64,000 nucleotides of DNA. Origin: an uncultured Dokdonia sp. GTDB lineage: Bacteria; Bacteroidota; Bacteroidia; Flavobacteriales; Flavobacteriaceae. The stretch spans positions 930,001 to 994,000 of the forward strand of contig CANNDF010000001.1 in NCBI GenBank assembly GCA_947503305.1, read 5' to 3'. Of this stretch, positions 28,027 to 37,025 are shown piece after piece. The notes under the pieces are model-generated. The model ran no database searches, was not told where the DNA came from, and saw nothing but the letters and a program-made list of their open reading frames with translations. Numbering within the stretch: the first letter of the stretch is position 1; every line of letters begins with the position of its first letter. The position numbers were made by a program, and so were the translations under genes.

Positions 28027-29472
28027 TTAACCTACACTACCTTCCAGACTAATTTCTAGTAATTTTTGAGCTTCTACAGCAAATTCCATAGGAAGCTTAT
28101 TTAATACTTCTTTACTAAATCCATTTACTATAAGTGCAATTGCTTTTTCGGTATCTATACCTCGTTGATTACAATAGAAAATTTGATCTTCTCCTATTTT
28201 ACTTGTAGTTGCTTCATGTTCAATCTGAGCAGATTTATTTTTGGCTTCTATATAAGGAAATGTATGTGCCCCACAGGCATTACCCATTAATAAACTATCA
28301 CATTGCGAAAAGTTACGAGCATTGTGTGCATTAGGACTTATTTTTACTAGACCTCTATAGGAGTTTTGCGATTTACCAGCAGAGATTCCTTTTGAAATAA
28401 TCGTACTTTTTGTATTCTTTCCAAGATGAACCATTTTAGTCCCTGTATCTGCTTGTTGGAAATTATTGGTAACAGCTATAGAATAAAATTCTCCTATTGA
28501 GTTATCTCCTTTTAAAATACAACTAGGATATTTCCAGGTAACAGCACTTCCTGTTTCTACTTGTGTCCATGAGATTTTTGCGTTTTTCTCACAGATACCT
28601 CGTTTTGTCACAAAATTATAAACACCTCCTTTGCCTTCGGCATTTCCAGGGTACCAGTTTTGAACGGTAGAGTACTTAATTTCTGCATCATCTAATGCGA
28701 TAAGTTCTACGACAGCAGCATGTAATTGATTCTCATCACGACTAGGAGCTGTACACCCTTCCAGATAACTTACATAACTTCCCTCATCTGCAATTACAAG
28801 AGTACGTTCAAATTGCCCTGTACCTGCTTGGTTAATTCTAAAGTATGTAGAGAGTTCCATTGGGCATCGTACGCCTTTTGGGATATAACAGAAAGACCCA
28901 TCTGAAAATACAGCACTATTTAATGCTGCATAGAAGTTGTCTTTTTGAGGAACTACAGAACCTATGTGTTTTCTTACTAATTCTGGATGATCCTTAATCG
29001 CTTCAGATATAGAACAAAAAATAATTCCTTTTTCAGCGAGTGTTTTCTTGAAGGTAGTAGCTACAGAAACCGAGTCTACAACAACATCCATTGCTACATT
29101 GGCAAGTTTTTTTTGCTCGTCAATAGAGATCCCTAGTTTTTTAAATGTTTCCAGTAATTCTGGATCTACTTCATCTAGACTATCATACTTAGGTTTGGAG
29201 TTAGGTGCCGAATAATAGGAAATGTCCTGAAAATTTGGTTTTTCATAATGCACATTTGCCCATTCTGGTTCTTCCATTTTTTCCCAAGCATGAAAAGCGT
29301 CCAAACGCCAATCGGTCATCCATTGTGGTTCTTCTTTTTTCTTAGAAATCGCTCGTACAATGTCTTCATTAAGTCCAACTGGAAACGTTTCAGAATCGAT
29401 ATCGGTATAAAACCCATATTCATATTCTTTAGTTTTCAGTTCTTCTCTTAAATCATCTTCAGTATATGCCAT
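28027..29472 (-). CDS. sufB: Fe-S cluster assembly protein SufB
   Basis: 481 aa. Typical SufB segments: [76 protein letters not shown], and the C-terminal [23 protein letters not shown]. It is the cluster-building subunit of SufBC2D. It follows the A-type carrier after a 66-bp gap that contains a perfect iterated palindrome. The MBL-fold lipoprotein gene starts 46 bases downstream. Confidence 0.96.
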   Translation of the reverse strand: MAYTEDDLREELKTKEYEYGFYTDIDSETFPVGLNEDIVRAISKKKEEPQWMTDWRLDAFHAWEKMEEPEWANVHYEKPNFQDISYYSAPNSKPKYDSLDEVDPELLETFKKLGISIDEQKKLANVAMDVVVDSVSVATTFKKTLAEKGIIFCSISEAIKDHPELVRKHIGSVVPQKDNFYAALNSAVFSDGSFCYIPKGVRCPMELSTYFRINQAGTGQFERTLVIADEGSYVSYLEGCTAPSRDENQLHAAVVELIALDDAEIKYSTVQNWYPGNAEGKGGVYNFVTKRGICEKNAKISWTQVETGSAVTWKYPSCILKGDNSIGEFYSIAVTNNFQQADTGTKMVHLGKNTKSTIISKGISAGKSQNSYRGLVKISPNAHNARNFSQCDSLLMGNACGAHTFPYIEAKNKSAQIEHEATTSKIGEDQIFYCNQRGIDTEKAIALIVNGFSKEVLNKLPMEFAVEAQKLLEISLEGSVG

Positions 29473-29506
29473 TATTTTTTTTTCTAATGATGGTTTGGAT
29501 GTGTAC

Positions 29507-29520
29507 GCTTTCGCGAAAGC
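29507..29520. repeat. Iterated palindrome, copy 4 (intergenic, sufA-sufB)
   Basis: Perfect copy, here extended to a perfect 22-bp palindrome at 29503-29524. It begins about 15 bases after the sufA stop codon. Confidence 0.92.
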
Positions 29521-29538
29521 GTACTAAAGATTTGTTGG

Positions 29539-29868
29539 TTATAGTGAAAAACTTTCTCCACACCCACAAGTACGTTGTGCGTTGGGGTTATTAAATACAA
29601 AGCCTTTTCCATTAAGACCTCCACTATATTCAAGGACAGTACCTATAAGATACAGAAAGCTTTTTTTATCTACGATTAATCGAACATCGTTATCTTCAAA
29701 AACCTTATCTCCTTCCGTTTGTTCTTTATCAAATTTTAAGTCATACGAAAGACCAGAGCATCCACCACTTTTTACACCTACACGTACGTAGTCTGTAGTG
29801 ATGTTATAGCCATCATCTTGCATAAGACCAGCAATCTTACTTTTTGCTTCTGTGGTTACTTTAATCAT
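29539..29868 (-). CDS. sufA: A-type Fe-S carrier (HesB/IscA/SufA family)
   Basis: 109 aa with the three invariant cysteines: Cys37 in VKSGGCSGLSY, and Cys101 and Cys103 in RTCGCGESF. It carries Fe-S clusters from the SUF scaffold to targets. As first gene of the operon it takes the place SufA usually occupies, though ErpA/IscA cannot be separated from SufA by motifs. A -7 box lies 20 bases upstream. Confidence 0.93.
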   Translation of the reverse strand: MIKVTTEAKSKIAGLMQDDGYNITTDYVRVGVKSGGCSGLSYDLKFDKEQTEGDKVFEDNDVRLIVDKKSFLYLIGTVLEYSGGLNGKGFVFNNPNAQRTCGCGESFSL

Positions 29869-29887
29869 AATGATTCTAAATAATGTA

Positions 29888-29895
29888 CAAATATA
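29888..29895 (-). promoter_or_regulatory. -7 promoter box of the suf operon
   Basis: Reads TATATTTG on the minus strand, 20 bases before the sufA ATG. No clear TTTG -33 box. No IscR-like site was recognised. Confidence 0.45.
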
Positions 29896-29974
29896 AGATA
29901 TAGGTAGGGTTTTACCATAGAACCTAACATTATTCTAACAATATTATGATAAGCATTCTCTATAGAAGAAATTC

Positions 29975-31093
29975 CTATTCCTTTTTGATAAATCGCCTCA
30001 CTACTTGATTTTGATCTCCTTTAAGTACTAGAAAGTAAAGTCCTTGAGATAAGTAGTTTACATCAATAGTGGATTGAAAAGAATCTTGCTGTTGTATTTT
30101 CCCTTGAAGATCAATGATGGTATAGGATTTTATTTGTAGCATTTGATCACTATCAATAGTAAGAAAATCTGATGTAGGATTAGGATGTATAGTTATATTG
30201 AGTAGTTGATTTATAGCTTCTATACCTAGGAATGCGTTGGTGTAAAATATACGATCTCCATTTTCATCCGTAAGAATAAGCCTGCGTCCTTGTCCTTCTT
30301 CTATGATCTCATAGGTATGTGTTTTTCCCTCTAGCTGTCCTGTAAATGCAAAATCATAGTCATTTAATATCTGGACATCACAATCCAAAGCAAGTTGCGC
30401 TAAAAAACCGATAGAAACAGTTGGAGTTCCAAAATAATTGTACGGGGAGAAGGAACCTGCACCACCAAAAAAACATAAATATTGTTGTTGAAACCCGCTT
30501 TGAGTATCAAAAAAACTAATGCTATTAGTATTAAGTTGGCCTTCTTGTATAGGAGGAGGTGTTTGAGCATTCCCATTTATTTCAAAAAAATCCAGATACC
30601 AACCTTCTTCTGTAAGATCTGTAGGAGGATTTAGGTTAAATGCATTATAGGTAGCTATATCACCATTACTTTTAATAAGTGTCAATTGCAATACTTCTAA
30701 AATATTTCCACTGACGCTATACATAAACTCTTGCGAATCTGGAGCTCCTAAAAAATTGAAATAAGCCGTTTCAAAATCGATTTCTTCAGAAGTATTACAT
30801 ATAGCAAGTGTAGGAGAGATATTAAGTGTAATGGTAGTTTCGGTAGCAGTTACTGGAGCAAGGATTTCATCAGAAAGAAAGCCATTACAAATCCCATTTC
30901 CTTCTACCTGACCCTCAGCATCATTTATGAATATAGAAATTGTTGGATATCCATCTTGGAATTCCTCATTTGGGATACTAATGTCTTCATCGTTTACAGT
31001 AAGTCCAGTTAAAAACCAAGTACGATTTAAATCTTGTTGCGCATTTAAAAAGAGGCTTATAAATAAAAAAAAGAACAGGTAAAAGTATTTCAT
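29975..31093 (-). CDS. Secreted META-like-domain protein with T9SS type A sorting domain
   Basis: 372 aa. Signal peptide ending LFLNAQQ; a META-like domain (about 22-160; LNRTWFLTGLTVNDEDI, GNGICNGFLSDE, TATETTITLNISPTLAICN) probably repeats in degenerate form at about 175-275; a C-terminal type A sorting domain follows (about 295-372; ITIHPNPTSDFLTIDSDQ, GLYFLVLKGDQNQVVRRFIKKE). It is a T9SS cargo of unknown function. It stands alone upstream of sufA in the same orientation, with its own -7 box. Confidence 0.82.
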   Translation of the reverse strand: MKYFYLFFFLFISLFLNAQQDLNRTWFLTGLTVNDEDISIPNEEFQDGYPTISIFINDAEGQVEGNGICNGFLSDEILAPVTATETTITLNISPTLAICNTSEEIDFETAYFNFLGAPDSQEFMYSVSGNILEVLQLTLIKSNGDIATYNAFNLNPPTDLTEEGWYLDFFEINGNAQTPPPIQEGQLNTNSISFFDTQSGFQQQYLCFFGGAGSFSPYNYFGTPTVSIGFLAQLALDCDVQILNDYDFAFTGQLEGKTHTYEIIEEGQGRRLILTDENGDRIFYTNAFLGIEAINQLLNITIHPNPTSDFLTIDSDQMLQIKSYTIIDLQGKIQQQDSFQSTIDVNYLSQGLYFLVLKGDQNQVVRRFIKKE

Positions 31094-31109
31094 AATGAGT
31101 AGTTTATCT

Positions 31110-31117
31110 CAAAGATA
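31110..31117 (-). promoter_or_regulatory. -7 box of the META/T9SS gene
   Basis: Reads TATCTTTG on the minus strand, 16 bases before the ATG at 31093. No convincing -33 box. Confidence 0.4.
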
Positions 31118-31217
31118 AATTATTTTTTCAATACAACCTTTTACTAGAGAGTACGACCTTATAATGCGTAAGCGTAAATGCGTTTCATAAATAGATGTTA
31201 TAATACGCTCAAAAGTT

Positions 31218-33299
31218 TTGAGAACCGTAAACTTCGTATTACTTTTCTCAAAAATTTCTCTTTTGAAGACAATCATTTATATTTTTTTGACAGGACTATT
31301 GTTTTTTACGCTACCTGTTGTTTCTCAAACAAAAACGATCTCTTCTCAAAAACTAGATACGGTCTTCATCTCCTCATCACGCATTTTAAGTACTTCTCAA
31401 AAATTACCTTTTTCTGTTTCTGTGTTTAAGGCAGAAGAAAGTGATGCTATAAGGCAACAGAAATCTCTTCAAGAATATGTACAAGGAGTCCCTGGGTTAT
31501 TTACTCAGAATGCCAATAATTTTGCACAGGATTTACGTATTTCTATTCGAGGGTTTGGTGCACGGTCTGCTTTTGGAATACGTGGGGTTAAACTTATTGT
31601 AGATGGAATTCCAGAAACAACTCCAGATGGGCAAGGACAATTAGATAATCTTAATCTTGGAATTATTGATCGTATAGAAGTGATCAAAGGGCCTAGTTCT
31701 AGTTTGTATGGTAATGCTTCTGGTGGGGTTGTATCTATAAGTACACTTTCAGATTTTGACAAAAATTTCTCAAAATGGAAAGCTGCGGTTGGGGCTTTTG
31801 GTTTTCAAAACTATCAGGCTACTGCGGGTATACAAGCAGGTAATGCGAGTTATGTACTTCATGGTAATTATGCACGATCTAATGGATATCGTGATCAAAG
31901 TGGGTTTGAACAAATTAATACGAACTTCTCAGGCCGTTTTCAGGTTTCTGATCGTCTAGTCATTAAGGCACTTTTGAATTATAGTGATTCTCCAGAGGCA
32001 GAAGACCCAGGGAGTTTAACCATGGAAGATGTAGAAGAGAATAGAAGACAAGCGAGAGATCGCAATGTGCTATTTGATACAGGAGAATCGATACAACAAT
32101 TTAAAATAGGAACTAGTTTGGAATGGGAACACTCACCACATACCAATATTGAAGGATATCTCTTTTATACGAATAGAGGTTTTGATGGGAAGTTACCTTT
32201 TGAGTTTGGAGGAATTATAGATTTGAGCAGAAACTTTTTGGGGCAAGGAGCAAGTATTACATACAAAAAAAATAAAAATACCTTGCGTGCAGGATATGAT
32301 TTTGGATATCAGGATGATGATCGACAACGTTTCAGAAATCTGGAAGGAGTACAAGGCGATCAGACACTCAATCAGAAAGAACGATTTACCAACATCGGAA
32401 TATATGTCACAGATCATTGGGAAATAGGGAAGTGGTACCTCACAGGAGGAATTCGATTTGATTATAACAAACTAGCAGCAGAAGATGCGTTTTTAAGTAA
32501 TGGAGATGATTCTGGTGATCTTACACTTAATGCTGTAAATCCTAGTGTTGGGGTAAGTTATGCTTTCGCGAAAGCGCATACGATCTACTCCAATTTTTCT
32601 ACAGGTTTTGAGACCCCTACCTTATCAGAGCTTTCTGCAGACCCGAATGGAGGTCAGGGATTTAATGAAAATCTTGAAGCACAAAGAGCTACCAATTATG
32701 AAATAGGATTCAAAGGAAGTTTTATAAATAAACTCCGATATCAAATAGCATTTTTTAGAATTGATACTCAGGATGATCTCGTTCCTTTTGAATTAGAAGC
32801 TTTTCCGGATCGTACATTTTTTAGAAATGCAGGAAAGACCAATCGCAATGGCATTGAAGTAGAAGGAGTCTATGCTTTTTCAGAATTATGGAATATCACG
32901 GCATCCTATGCCTTTTCAGATTTTAAATATCGAAACTTTACAACTCCATCTGGAGCTTTTGATGGGAAGGCGTTACCCGGAATACCTAAGCATGTTGCAA
33001 ATATAGGAGTGCGGTATGGTACTGATGATGGATTTTATGCTAGTTTAAATACCAGTATTGTAGGAATGCAATATGCAAATGATAGTAATGATGCAGAAGT
33101 AAATGGATATGAATTATTACATGTGAGAACAGGCTATCTTTTTAAATATAGAAAGGCAGAATTAAGACCATATATAGGAGTAAATAATTTGTTGGATCAA
33201 GAATATACAGACAATGTACGTATCAATGCATTTGGGAATCGATTTTTTGAACCTGCTCCTGGCATTGCTGTATATGGTGGGTTGACAGTACAATTCTAA
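31218..33299 (+). CDS. TonB-dependent outer-membrane receptor (TTG start)
   Basis: About 690 aa. No in-frame ATG exists near the 5' end: the frame can start at TTG 31218 or TTG 31263, and the latter gives MKTIIYIFLTGLLFF...PVVSQ, the better signal peptide. No carboxypeptidase-like domain precedes the plug (about 50-170; LQEYVQGVPGLFTQN, ISIRGFGARSAFGIRGVKLIVDGIP, IDRIEVIKGPSSSLYGNASGGVVSI). The barrel ends GVNNLLDQEYTDNVRINAFG...YGGLTVQF. The layout resembles siderophore or metal-chelate receptors, but the ligand is not determined. The iterated palindrome lies in frame at 32562-32575 (YAFAKAH). Confidence 0.88.
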   Translation: MRTVNFVLLFSKISLLKTIIYIFLTGLLFFTLPVVSQTKTISSQKLDTVFISSSRILSTSQKLPFSVSVFKAEESDAIRQQKSLQEYVQGVPGLFTQNANNFAQDLRISIRGFGARSAFGIRGVKLIVDGIPETTPDGQGQLDNLNLGIIDRIEVIKGPSSSLYGNASGGVVSISTLSDFDKNFSKWKAAVGAFGFQNYQATAGIQAGNASYVLHGNYARSNGYRDQSGFEQINTNFSGRFQVSDRLVIKALLNYSDSPEAEDPGSLTMEDVEENRRQARDRNVLFDTGESIQQFKIGTSLEWEHSPHTNIEGYLFYTNRGFDGKLPFEFGGIIDLSRNFLGQGASITYKKNKNTLRAGYDFGYQDDDRQRFRNLEGVQGDQTLNQKERFTNIGIYVTDHWEIGKWYLTGGIRFDYNKLAAEDAFLSNGDDSGDLTLNAVNPSVGVSYAFAKAHTIYSNFSTGFETPTLSELSADPNGGQGFNENLEAQRATNYEIGFKGSFINKLRYQIAFFRIDTQDDLVPFELEAFPDRTFFRNAGKTNRNGIEVEGVYAFSELWNITASYAFSDFKYRNFTTPSGAFDGKALPGIPKHVANIGVRYGTDDGFYASLNTSIVGMQYANDSNDAEVNGYELLHVRTGYLFKYRKAELRPYIGVNNLLDQEYTDNVRINAFGNRFFEPAPGIAVYGGLTVQF
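32562..32575. repeat. Iterated palindrome, copy 5 (in CDS)
   Basis: Perfect copy in the barrel-coding part of the TonB receptor, AFAKA phase. Confidence 0.9.
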
Positions 33300-33432
33300 A
33301 TAACGCACTTTTTATAGAGTAAAATTACTCTACACGCTAGCCCTCTATGTACTTATAAGTTGTTAAGTGTGTCCTATTTATGTGGTTATAATAACCGAAG
33401 AAAATGGCGTATACAATTTGTGCAAACTAGAG

Positions 33433-33440
33433 TATCTTTG
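33433..33440 (+). promoter_or_regulatory. -7 box abutting the TauE/SafE start codon
   Basis: TATCTTTG ends six bases before the ATG at 33447, predicting a very short or absent 5' leader. It also argues against the upstream in-frame ATG at 33360. Confidence 0.5.
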
Positions 33441-33446
33441 GAATTT

Positions 33447-34205
33447 ATGATAGAACCAGAACTATATGTAATCGCTATTGTAGGGGCTATGCTTGCAGGA
33501 GGGATCAATACATTGGCAGGTAATGGAAGTGCTATTACCCTTACAATTCTTACCGAAGTTTTAGGACTTCCACCTAATATGGCCAATGGGACTAATCGTA
33601 TAGGTGTTTTTACACAGTGTACAGCTACTTCCTGGGTGTTTTATAAAAATGGAAAACTCAACCTATCTGCAACAAAAAAATATGTGCACCCTATTTTTAT
33701 AGGGGCTATAGCCGGTGCGATTCTTGCACTTAATGTGAGTAATGAGCAGTTTAGAGCAGTCTTTCGATTTATGATGGTATTTATGCTGGTTGCCGTATTA
33801 GTCAAACCGAAACGATGGCTACGAAAAACCGACACAGATTTTCAACCTCAATGGTATATCTACTGGCCTTTGTTACTAGCCTTAGGCTTTTATGGAGGCT
33901 TTATTCAAATGGGGATGGGGGTATTCTTTTTGATTATCATGGTTCTGGGAATGCGTCTTAATATTATAGAAGGGAATGCTTTAAAGTCTTTTGTGATTGC
34001 CTTGTATACTCTTTTTGTAATCGGAATGTTTCATTACCAAGGACTTATTGATTGGAAACTAGGAGGTATTATGGCTGTAGGACAGACGATAGGAGGCTAT
34101 CTTACGGCTCGATTTGCTAGTAAGAGTAAGAGGGCAGACCAAGTGGCTTATTATGTACTTATTGTTGTACTTATACTCGCGGTAGGTAAGTTGTGGTTTG
34201 GATAA
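33447..34205 (+). CDS. TauE/SafE (TSUP) family sulfite/anion exporter
   Basis: 252 aa from MIEPELYVIAIVG, the usual length for the family; an open extension to 33360 is disfavoured by the -7 box and its non-hydrophobic N-terminus. It has about eight hydrophobic segments with the family's duplicated Gly-rich helix: GAMLAGGINTLAGNGSAITL near the N-terminus, GAIAGAILAL in the middle, FYGGFIQMGMGVFFLIIMV in the second half. It probably transports a sulfur-containing or other small anion across the inner membrane. It lies 147 bases after the TonB receptor; functional coupling is not evident. Confidence 0.88.
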   Translation: MIEPELYVIAIVGAMLAGGINTLAGNGSAITLTILTEVLGLPPNMANGTNRIGVFTQCTATSWVFYKNGKLNLSATKKYVHPIFIGAIAGAILALNVSNEQFRAVFRFMMVFMLVAVLVKPKRWLRKTDTDFQPQWYIYWPLLLALGFYGGFIQMGMGVFFLIIMVLGMRLNIIEGNALKSFVIALYTLFVIGMFHYQGLIDWKLGGIMAVGQTIGGYLTARFASKSKRADQVAYYVLIVVLILAVGKLWFG

Positions 34206-34311
34206 TAACGATTAAATAAGAAATATTTATTTTTTTAGTATTTTAGCTTCTCTCCCCCTTATAAGAGTAGCGTGCTCTTATTAATTCCGATCATTTTTAA
34301 TTCATATTACG

Positions 34312-35181
34312 ATGAGGTCCGTTCAGAAAAAAATAAAAGCACATGTAATCTTGATGCTATTACTTGTCATTATATCTGTAATCTCATGTCAACAATCTCA
34401 TACAACAAGAGCCTTTGATTATGGGACAAAGAGTGATTCAGCATTGTATTACTTTGATTTAGGATGGGAACAAATTATGGATAAGGGAGAATGGACAAAT
34501 GCTGAAACTTCGTTTCGAAAATCAGTGGCATTTGATCCTGATTTTTTAATTGGAAAGAGTCTTGTAGGGCGTATTACTCAAAACTTAGATGAACGTATAC
34601 AACTTAAGCAAGAACTAGAATCTCAAAAGAATACAGCTACTTCTGAAGAACGTCTTCTACTGGATGTATATTTATTAAATATAGATATTATGAATATGCG
34701 TAATCAAGCTACGCCCGAAGAAGCACAGGCGATTACTCAGAAATTCCAATCATTATCCGAAGTTAATTTTAGAAAATTTGTACATATGTTTCCTGAGGAG
34801 AGTTATGTAAAGGCAGAATATATAGAAGTATTGCGGTCTGTATATGGAGCAAAACCTGCATTAGATTCTTTAAAGAGTCTGGTGAGTGAAACGCAAAAGA
34901 ATATTCCTTTCTTTGCAAGTTATAGTGCATCACTTGAAACCGAACTGGGGAATTTTGAGCAAGCTTTAGTACAAGCAAAACAGCTTAAAAAAATCACACC
35001 TCAAACATCTCCAAGTCCAGAAGTGCTCTTTGCAGAAATTTACTTTAAAATGGATAGTCTTATGCTTGCAAAGAGGCATATTGAGAGGGCTCTTCAAATT
35101 GATCCTAATCATATAATAGCACAACGATGGAAGCAAGGAATTGATCAAACCATTTTAGCTAGAAATACTACTGAGGAATAA
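34312..35181 (+). CDS. TPR-repeat lipoprotein
   Basis: 289 aa. Signal sequence with lipobox VISC (Cys26), then helical TPR-like repeats: a first unit at about 45-80 (ALYYFDLGWEQIMDKGEWTNAETSFRKSVAFDPDF), helical middle, and two near the C-terminus (about 205-275; LGNFEQALVQAKQLKKITP, MLAKRHIERALQIDPNH). It is probably a protein-interaction adaptor in the envelope. I recognise no specific family. It is convergent with the diheme protein gene, with only a four-base gap and no obvious terminator. Confidence 0.78.
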   Translation: MRSVQKKIKAHVILMLLLVIISVISCQQSHTTRAFDYGTKSDSALYYFDLGWEQIMDKGEWTNAETSFRKSVAFDPDFLIGKSLVGRITQNLDERIQLKQELESQKNTATSEERLLLDVYLLNIDIMNMRNQATPEEAQAITQKFQSLSEVNFRKFVHMFPEESYVKAEYIEVLRSVYGAKPALDSLKSLVSETQKNIPFFASYSASLETELGNFEQALVQAKQLKKITPQTSPSPEVLFAEIYFKMDSLMLAKRHIERALQIDPNHIIAQRWKQGIDQTILARNTTEE

Positions 35182-35185
35182 TAAT

Positions 35186-36259
35186 TTAAAACTCGGCAAA
35201 TCGTCTGTCTTCTAGGAAATCATTATCCGTTAATGTTTTTAGAAAGGCTACAAGTTGTACTTTTTCTTCAGGAGTGATATCAAGTCCTAGTGTTCCGTCG
35301 TCACGTCTGAATTGCTCATCTAGGGTTTCGCTATCTACCATTCCGTCTGTATAAAAGTCTAATACATCTTCTAAGGTTGCAATACGTCCATCGTGCATGT
35401 ATGGGAATGTGATTTCTATATTACGTAAACTAGGAACTTTAAATTTAAGATGGTCTTGTGGTAATCCTGTAACACGCTCACGACCTATGTCATTAAAGGG
35501 GTCGACCATGGCTAGCCCATTGTTACGATAGGATTGATCTGTTTGTAATGTGCCTGCATGACAACTTGCACATTTCGTGTCAAATACAATTCGACCTGCT
35601 TCTTCCTGAGCGGTAAATGTAACAGCTTCACCACGCTCCCATTTGTCAAACTTAGAGTTTGCACTTACCATCATGACCATAAATTGTGAGAGGGCCTTAA
35701 ACATACGTTCGGCAGTCACTCCTTCTGATCCAAAGGCATCATAGAACATTGTCGGATACGTATCATCTGCTTCTAGCTTAGAAATTACATTAGAAATCGT
35801 TTCATTCATTTCTACCTCTGCCGTGAGAGGAATTATAGGTTGTGTGTCTAAAAAAGCTGCGGCTCCATCCCATGTAAATTCGTTCATAAATGCCAAATTA
35901 TGCAAGGGCTGTGCATTACGGGTTCCTATTCTCCCGTCTACTCCATGACTAGTAATATGCGTATGATGTGTAAAAGCAAAGGACTGAATATGACAAAAAC
36001 CACACGATACCACTCCATCTGAAGCCAATTGCCCATCATAAAACAGTTTTTTCCCTAATTCAAACCCTCTTTCTGTAGGGGGATTTTGAGCAATGCTGTA
36101 TGTGGCATCTGGAAAATTTGTTGGTACCGAAAAATCCAATAATGCATTTGTTACAGTAGCAGGGGTGTCATCTGTAGAGACAATGGCATTTTCGTCACTA
36201 CTATCGGATGAACATCCGTTTATAAAAAAGATGATGATAATGTATTTTAAATATCTCAT
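35186..36259 (-). CDS. Diheme cytochrome c peroxidase/MauG-MbnH-like lipoprotein
   Basis: 357 aa. Lipobox NGC (Cys16). Two c-type heme sites: CGFCH (86-90) and CASCH (230-234). Between them are the family's Trp-containing EFTWDGAAAFLDTQ segment and PLTAEVEMN. In this superfamily the enzymes either reduce peroxide (CcpA) or oxidise protein Trp residues through bis-Fe(IV) chemistry (MauG, MbnH). Its start codon overlaps the stop of an MbnP-like gene, exactly the pairing known for MbnH-MbnP. I infer that it modifies its neighbour rather than acting as a general peroxidase. It is the last gene of a five-gene minus-strand operon. Confidence 0.85.
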   Translation of the reverse strand: MRYLKYIIIIFFINGCSSDSSDENAIVSTDDTPATVTNALLDFSVPTNFPDATYSIAQNPPTERGFELGKKLFYDGQLASDGVVSCGFCHIQSFAFTHHTHITSHGVDGRIGTRNAQPLHNLAFMNEFTWDGAAAFLDTQPIIPLTAEVEMNETISNVISKLEADDTYPTMFYDAFGSEGVTAERMFKALSQFMVMMVSANSKFDKWERGEAVTFTAQEEAGRIVFDTKCASCHAGTLQTDQSYRNNGLAMVDPFNDIGRERVTGLPQDHLKFKVPSLRNIEITFPYMHDGRIATLEDVLDFYTDGMVDSETLDEQFRRDDGTLGLDITPEEKVQLVAFLKTLTDNDFLEDRRFAEF

Positions 36260-37020
36260 TATTCACTTATACTAAATGCTGTACTGATATTTTCGGCAAT
36301 TTTAGGAGCATTTTCAGGATCTACCATGATTTCATTTTTCGCTTCAAGCGAAAGTGTATGTATGCTATCAAAAATTTTGGCAATATCAAATTGTATGTTT
36401 CTTTCTGTAATATTATCATTCTCGCCATTACTTTGGATAACCATATTAGAAACAGGAATGATAATTTCTTTATAATTATCTAAGGTAGCTCCGTGACTTC
36501 CTACATGATATAAGAAAGGTATTTCAGATCCAGAATTTACACTGTAATTACCTTCAAACTTTATAAATTTATAACCTGCAGACCAACTCCAGAGCATATC
36601 TGCCTCTTCTGCTAGTGGTACAAAATTAAGAGTTCCCGATTCGATAGGATATTTTGTAGGGTCTACTCCAAATCCAAATTTTATGGCTTTATAAGTGTCT
36701 GCTGGGATATTTACTAAAGAAGCCGTTTTGTTCCCTTCTTCATCTATTAAAAAATAACTGTCTTCTACTGGATAAATATATTCTGTATCATCTAGTCGTA
36801 TGAGCGTGATATTTGAAATGATATATTTAAGTTCATTAATCCCATAATTTTCATTACTGGTATTTGTATAAACAAGGTCATTCATCACTAAAGGGCTCGC
36901 ATCTATTGTATTTTGAAATACTAAATTTAAACTTCCTGGTGTAGGAGTATTAGTAGATTCATCATTATTACATGCTATAGCTAGACTTACTAGTAGGCAT
37001 AGTACAATTAATTTTTTCAT
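36259..37020 (-). CDS. MbnP-like copper-binding lipoprotein
   Basis: 253 aa. Lipobox LAIAC (Cys17). MbnP-type features read by eye: INELKYIISNITLIRLDD, IPADTYKAIKFGFGVDPTKYP, then a W-x-W pair (Trp144, Trp146 in DMLWSWSAGYKFIKFEG) and a His pair (His162, His166 in YHVGSHGA), near FDIAKIFD. In characterised MbnP the partner MbnH converts a Trp to kynurenine that takes part in Cu(I) binding (established for methanotroph proteins). The candidates here are Trp144/146. The gene overlaps the diheme gene by one base, so stoichiometric co-translation is likely. The palindrome-like TTTCGCTT-N-AAGCGAAA lies in frame at 36337-36353. Confidence 0.82.
   Translation of the reverse strand: MKKLIVLCLLVSLAIACNNDESTNTPTPGSLNLVFQNTIDASPLVMNDLVYTNTSNENYGINELKYIISNITLIRLDDTEYIYPVEDSYFLIDEEGNKTASLVNIPADTYKAIKFGFGVDPTKYPIESGTLNFVPLAEEADMLWSWSAGYKFIKFEGNYSVNSGSEIPFLYHVGSHGATLDNYKEIIIPVSNMVIQSNGENDNITERNIQFDIAKIFDSIHTLSLEAKNEIMVDPENAPKIAENISTAFSISE
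36337..36353. repeat. Second palindrome type TTTCGCTT-N-AAGCGAAA, copy 1
   Basis: 8-bp arms around one base, in the MbnP-like gene (codes SLEAK). The same structure occurs at 52689-52705. Confidence 0.6.
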
Positions 37021-37025
37021 TTTTC

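Noticed and set aside
31178-31429. 83-codon frame overlapping the start of the TonB receptor
   Set aside because: Cys/Phe-rich shadow of the receptor frame; the signal peptide and plug are in the other frame.
33314-33331. TAGAGTA/TACTCTA hairpin after the TonB receptor as terminator
   Set aside because: Stem of only seven A/T-rich pairs and no T run follows.
33360-33446. Longer N-terminus for the TauE/SafE permease
   Set aside because: The added residues are polar and basic, and a -7 box lies just before the ATG at 33447.
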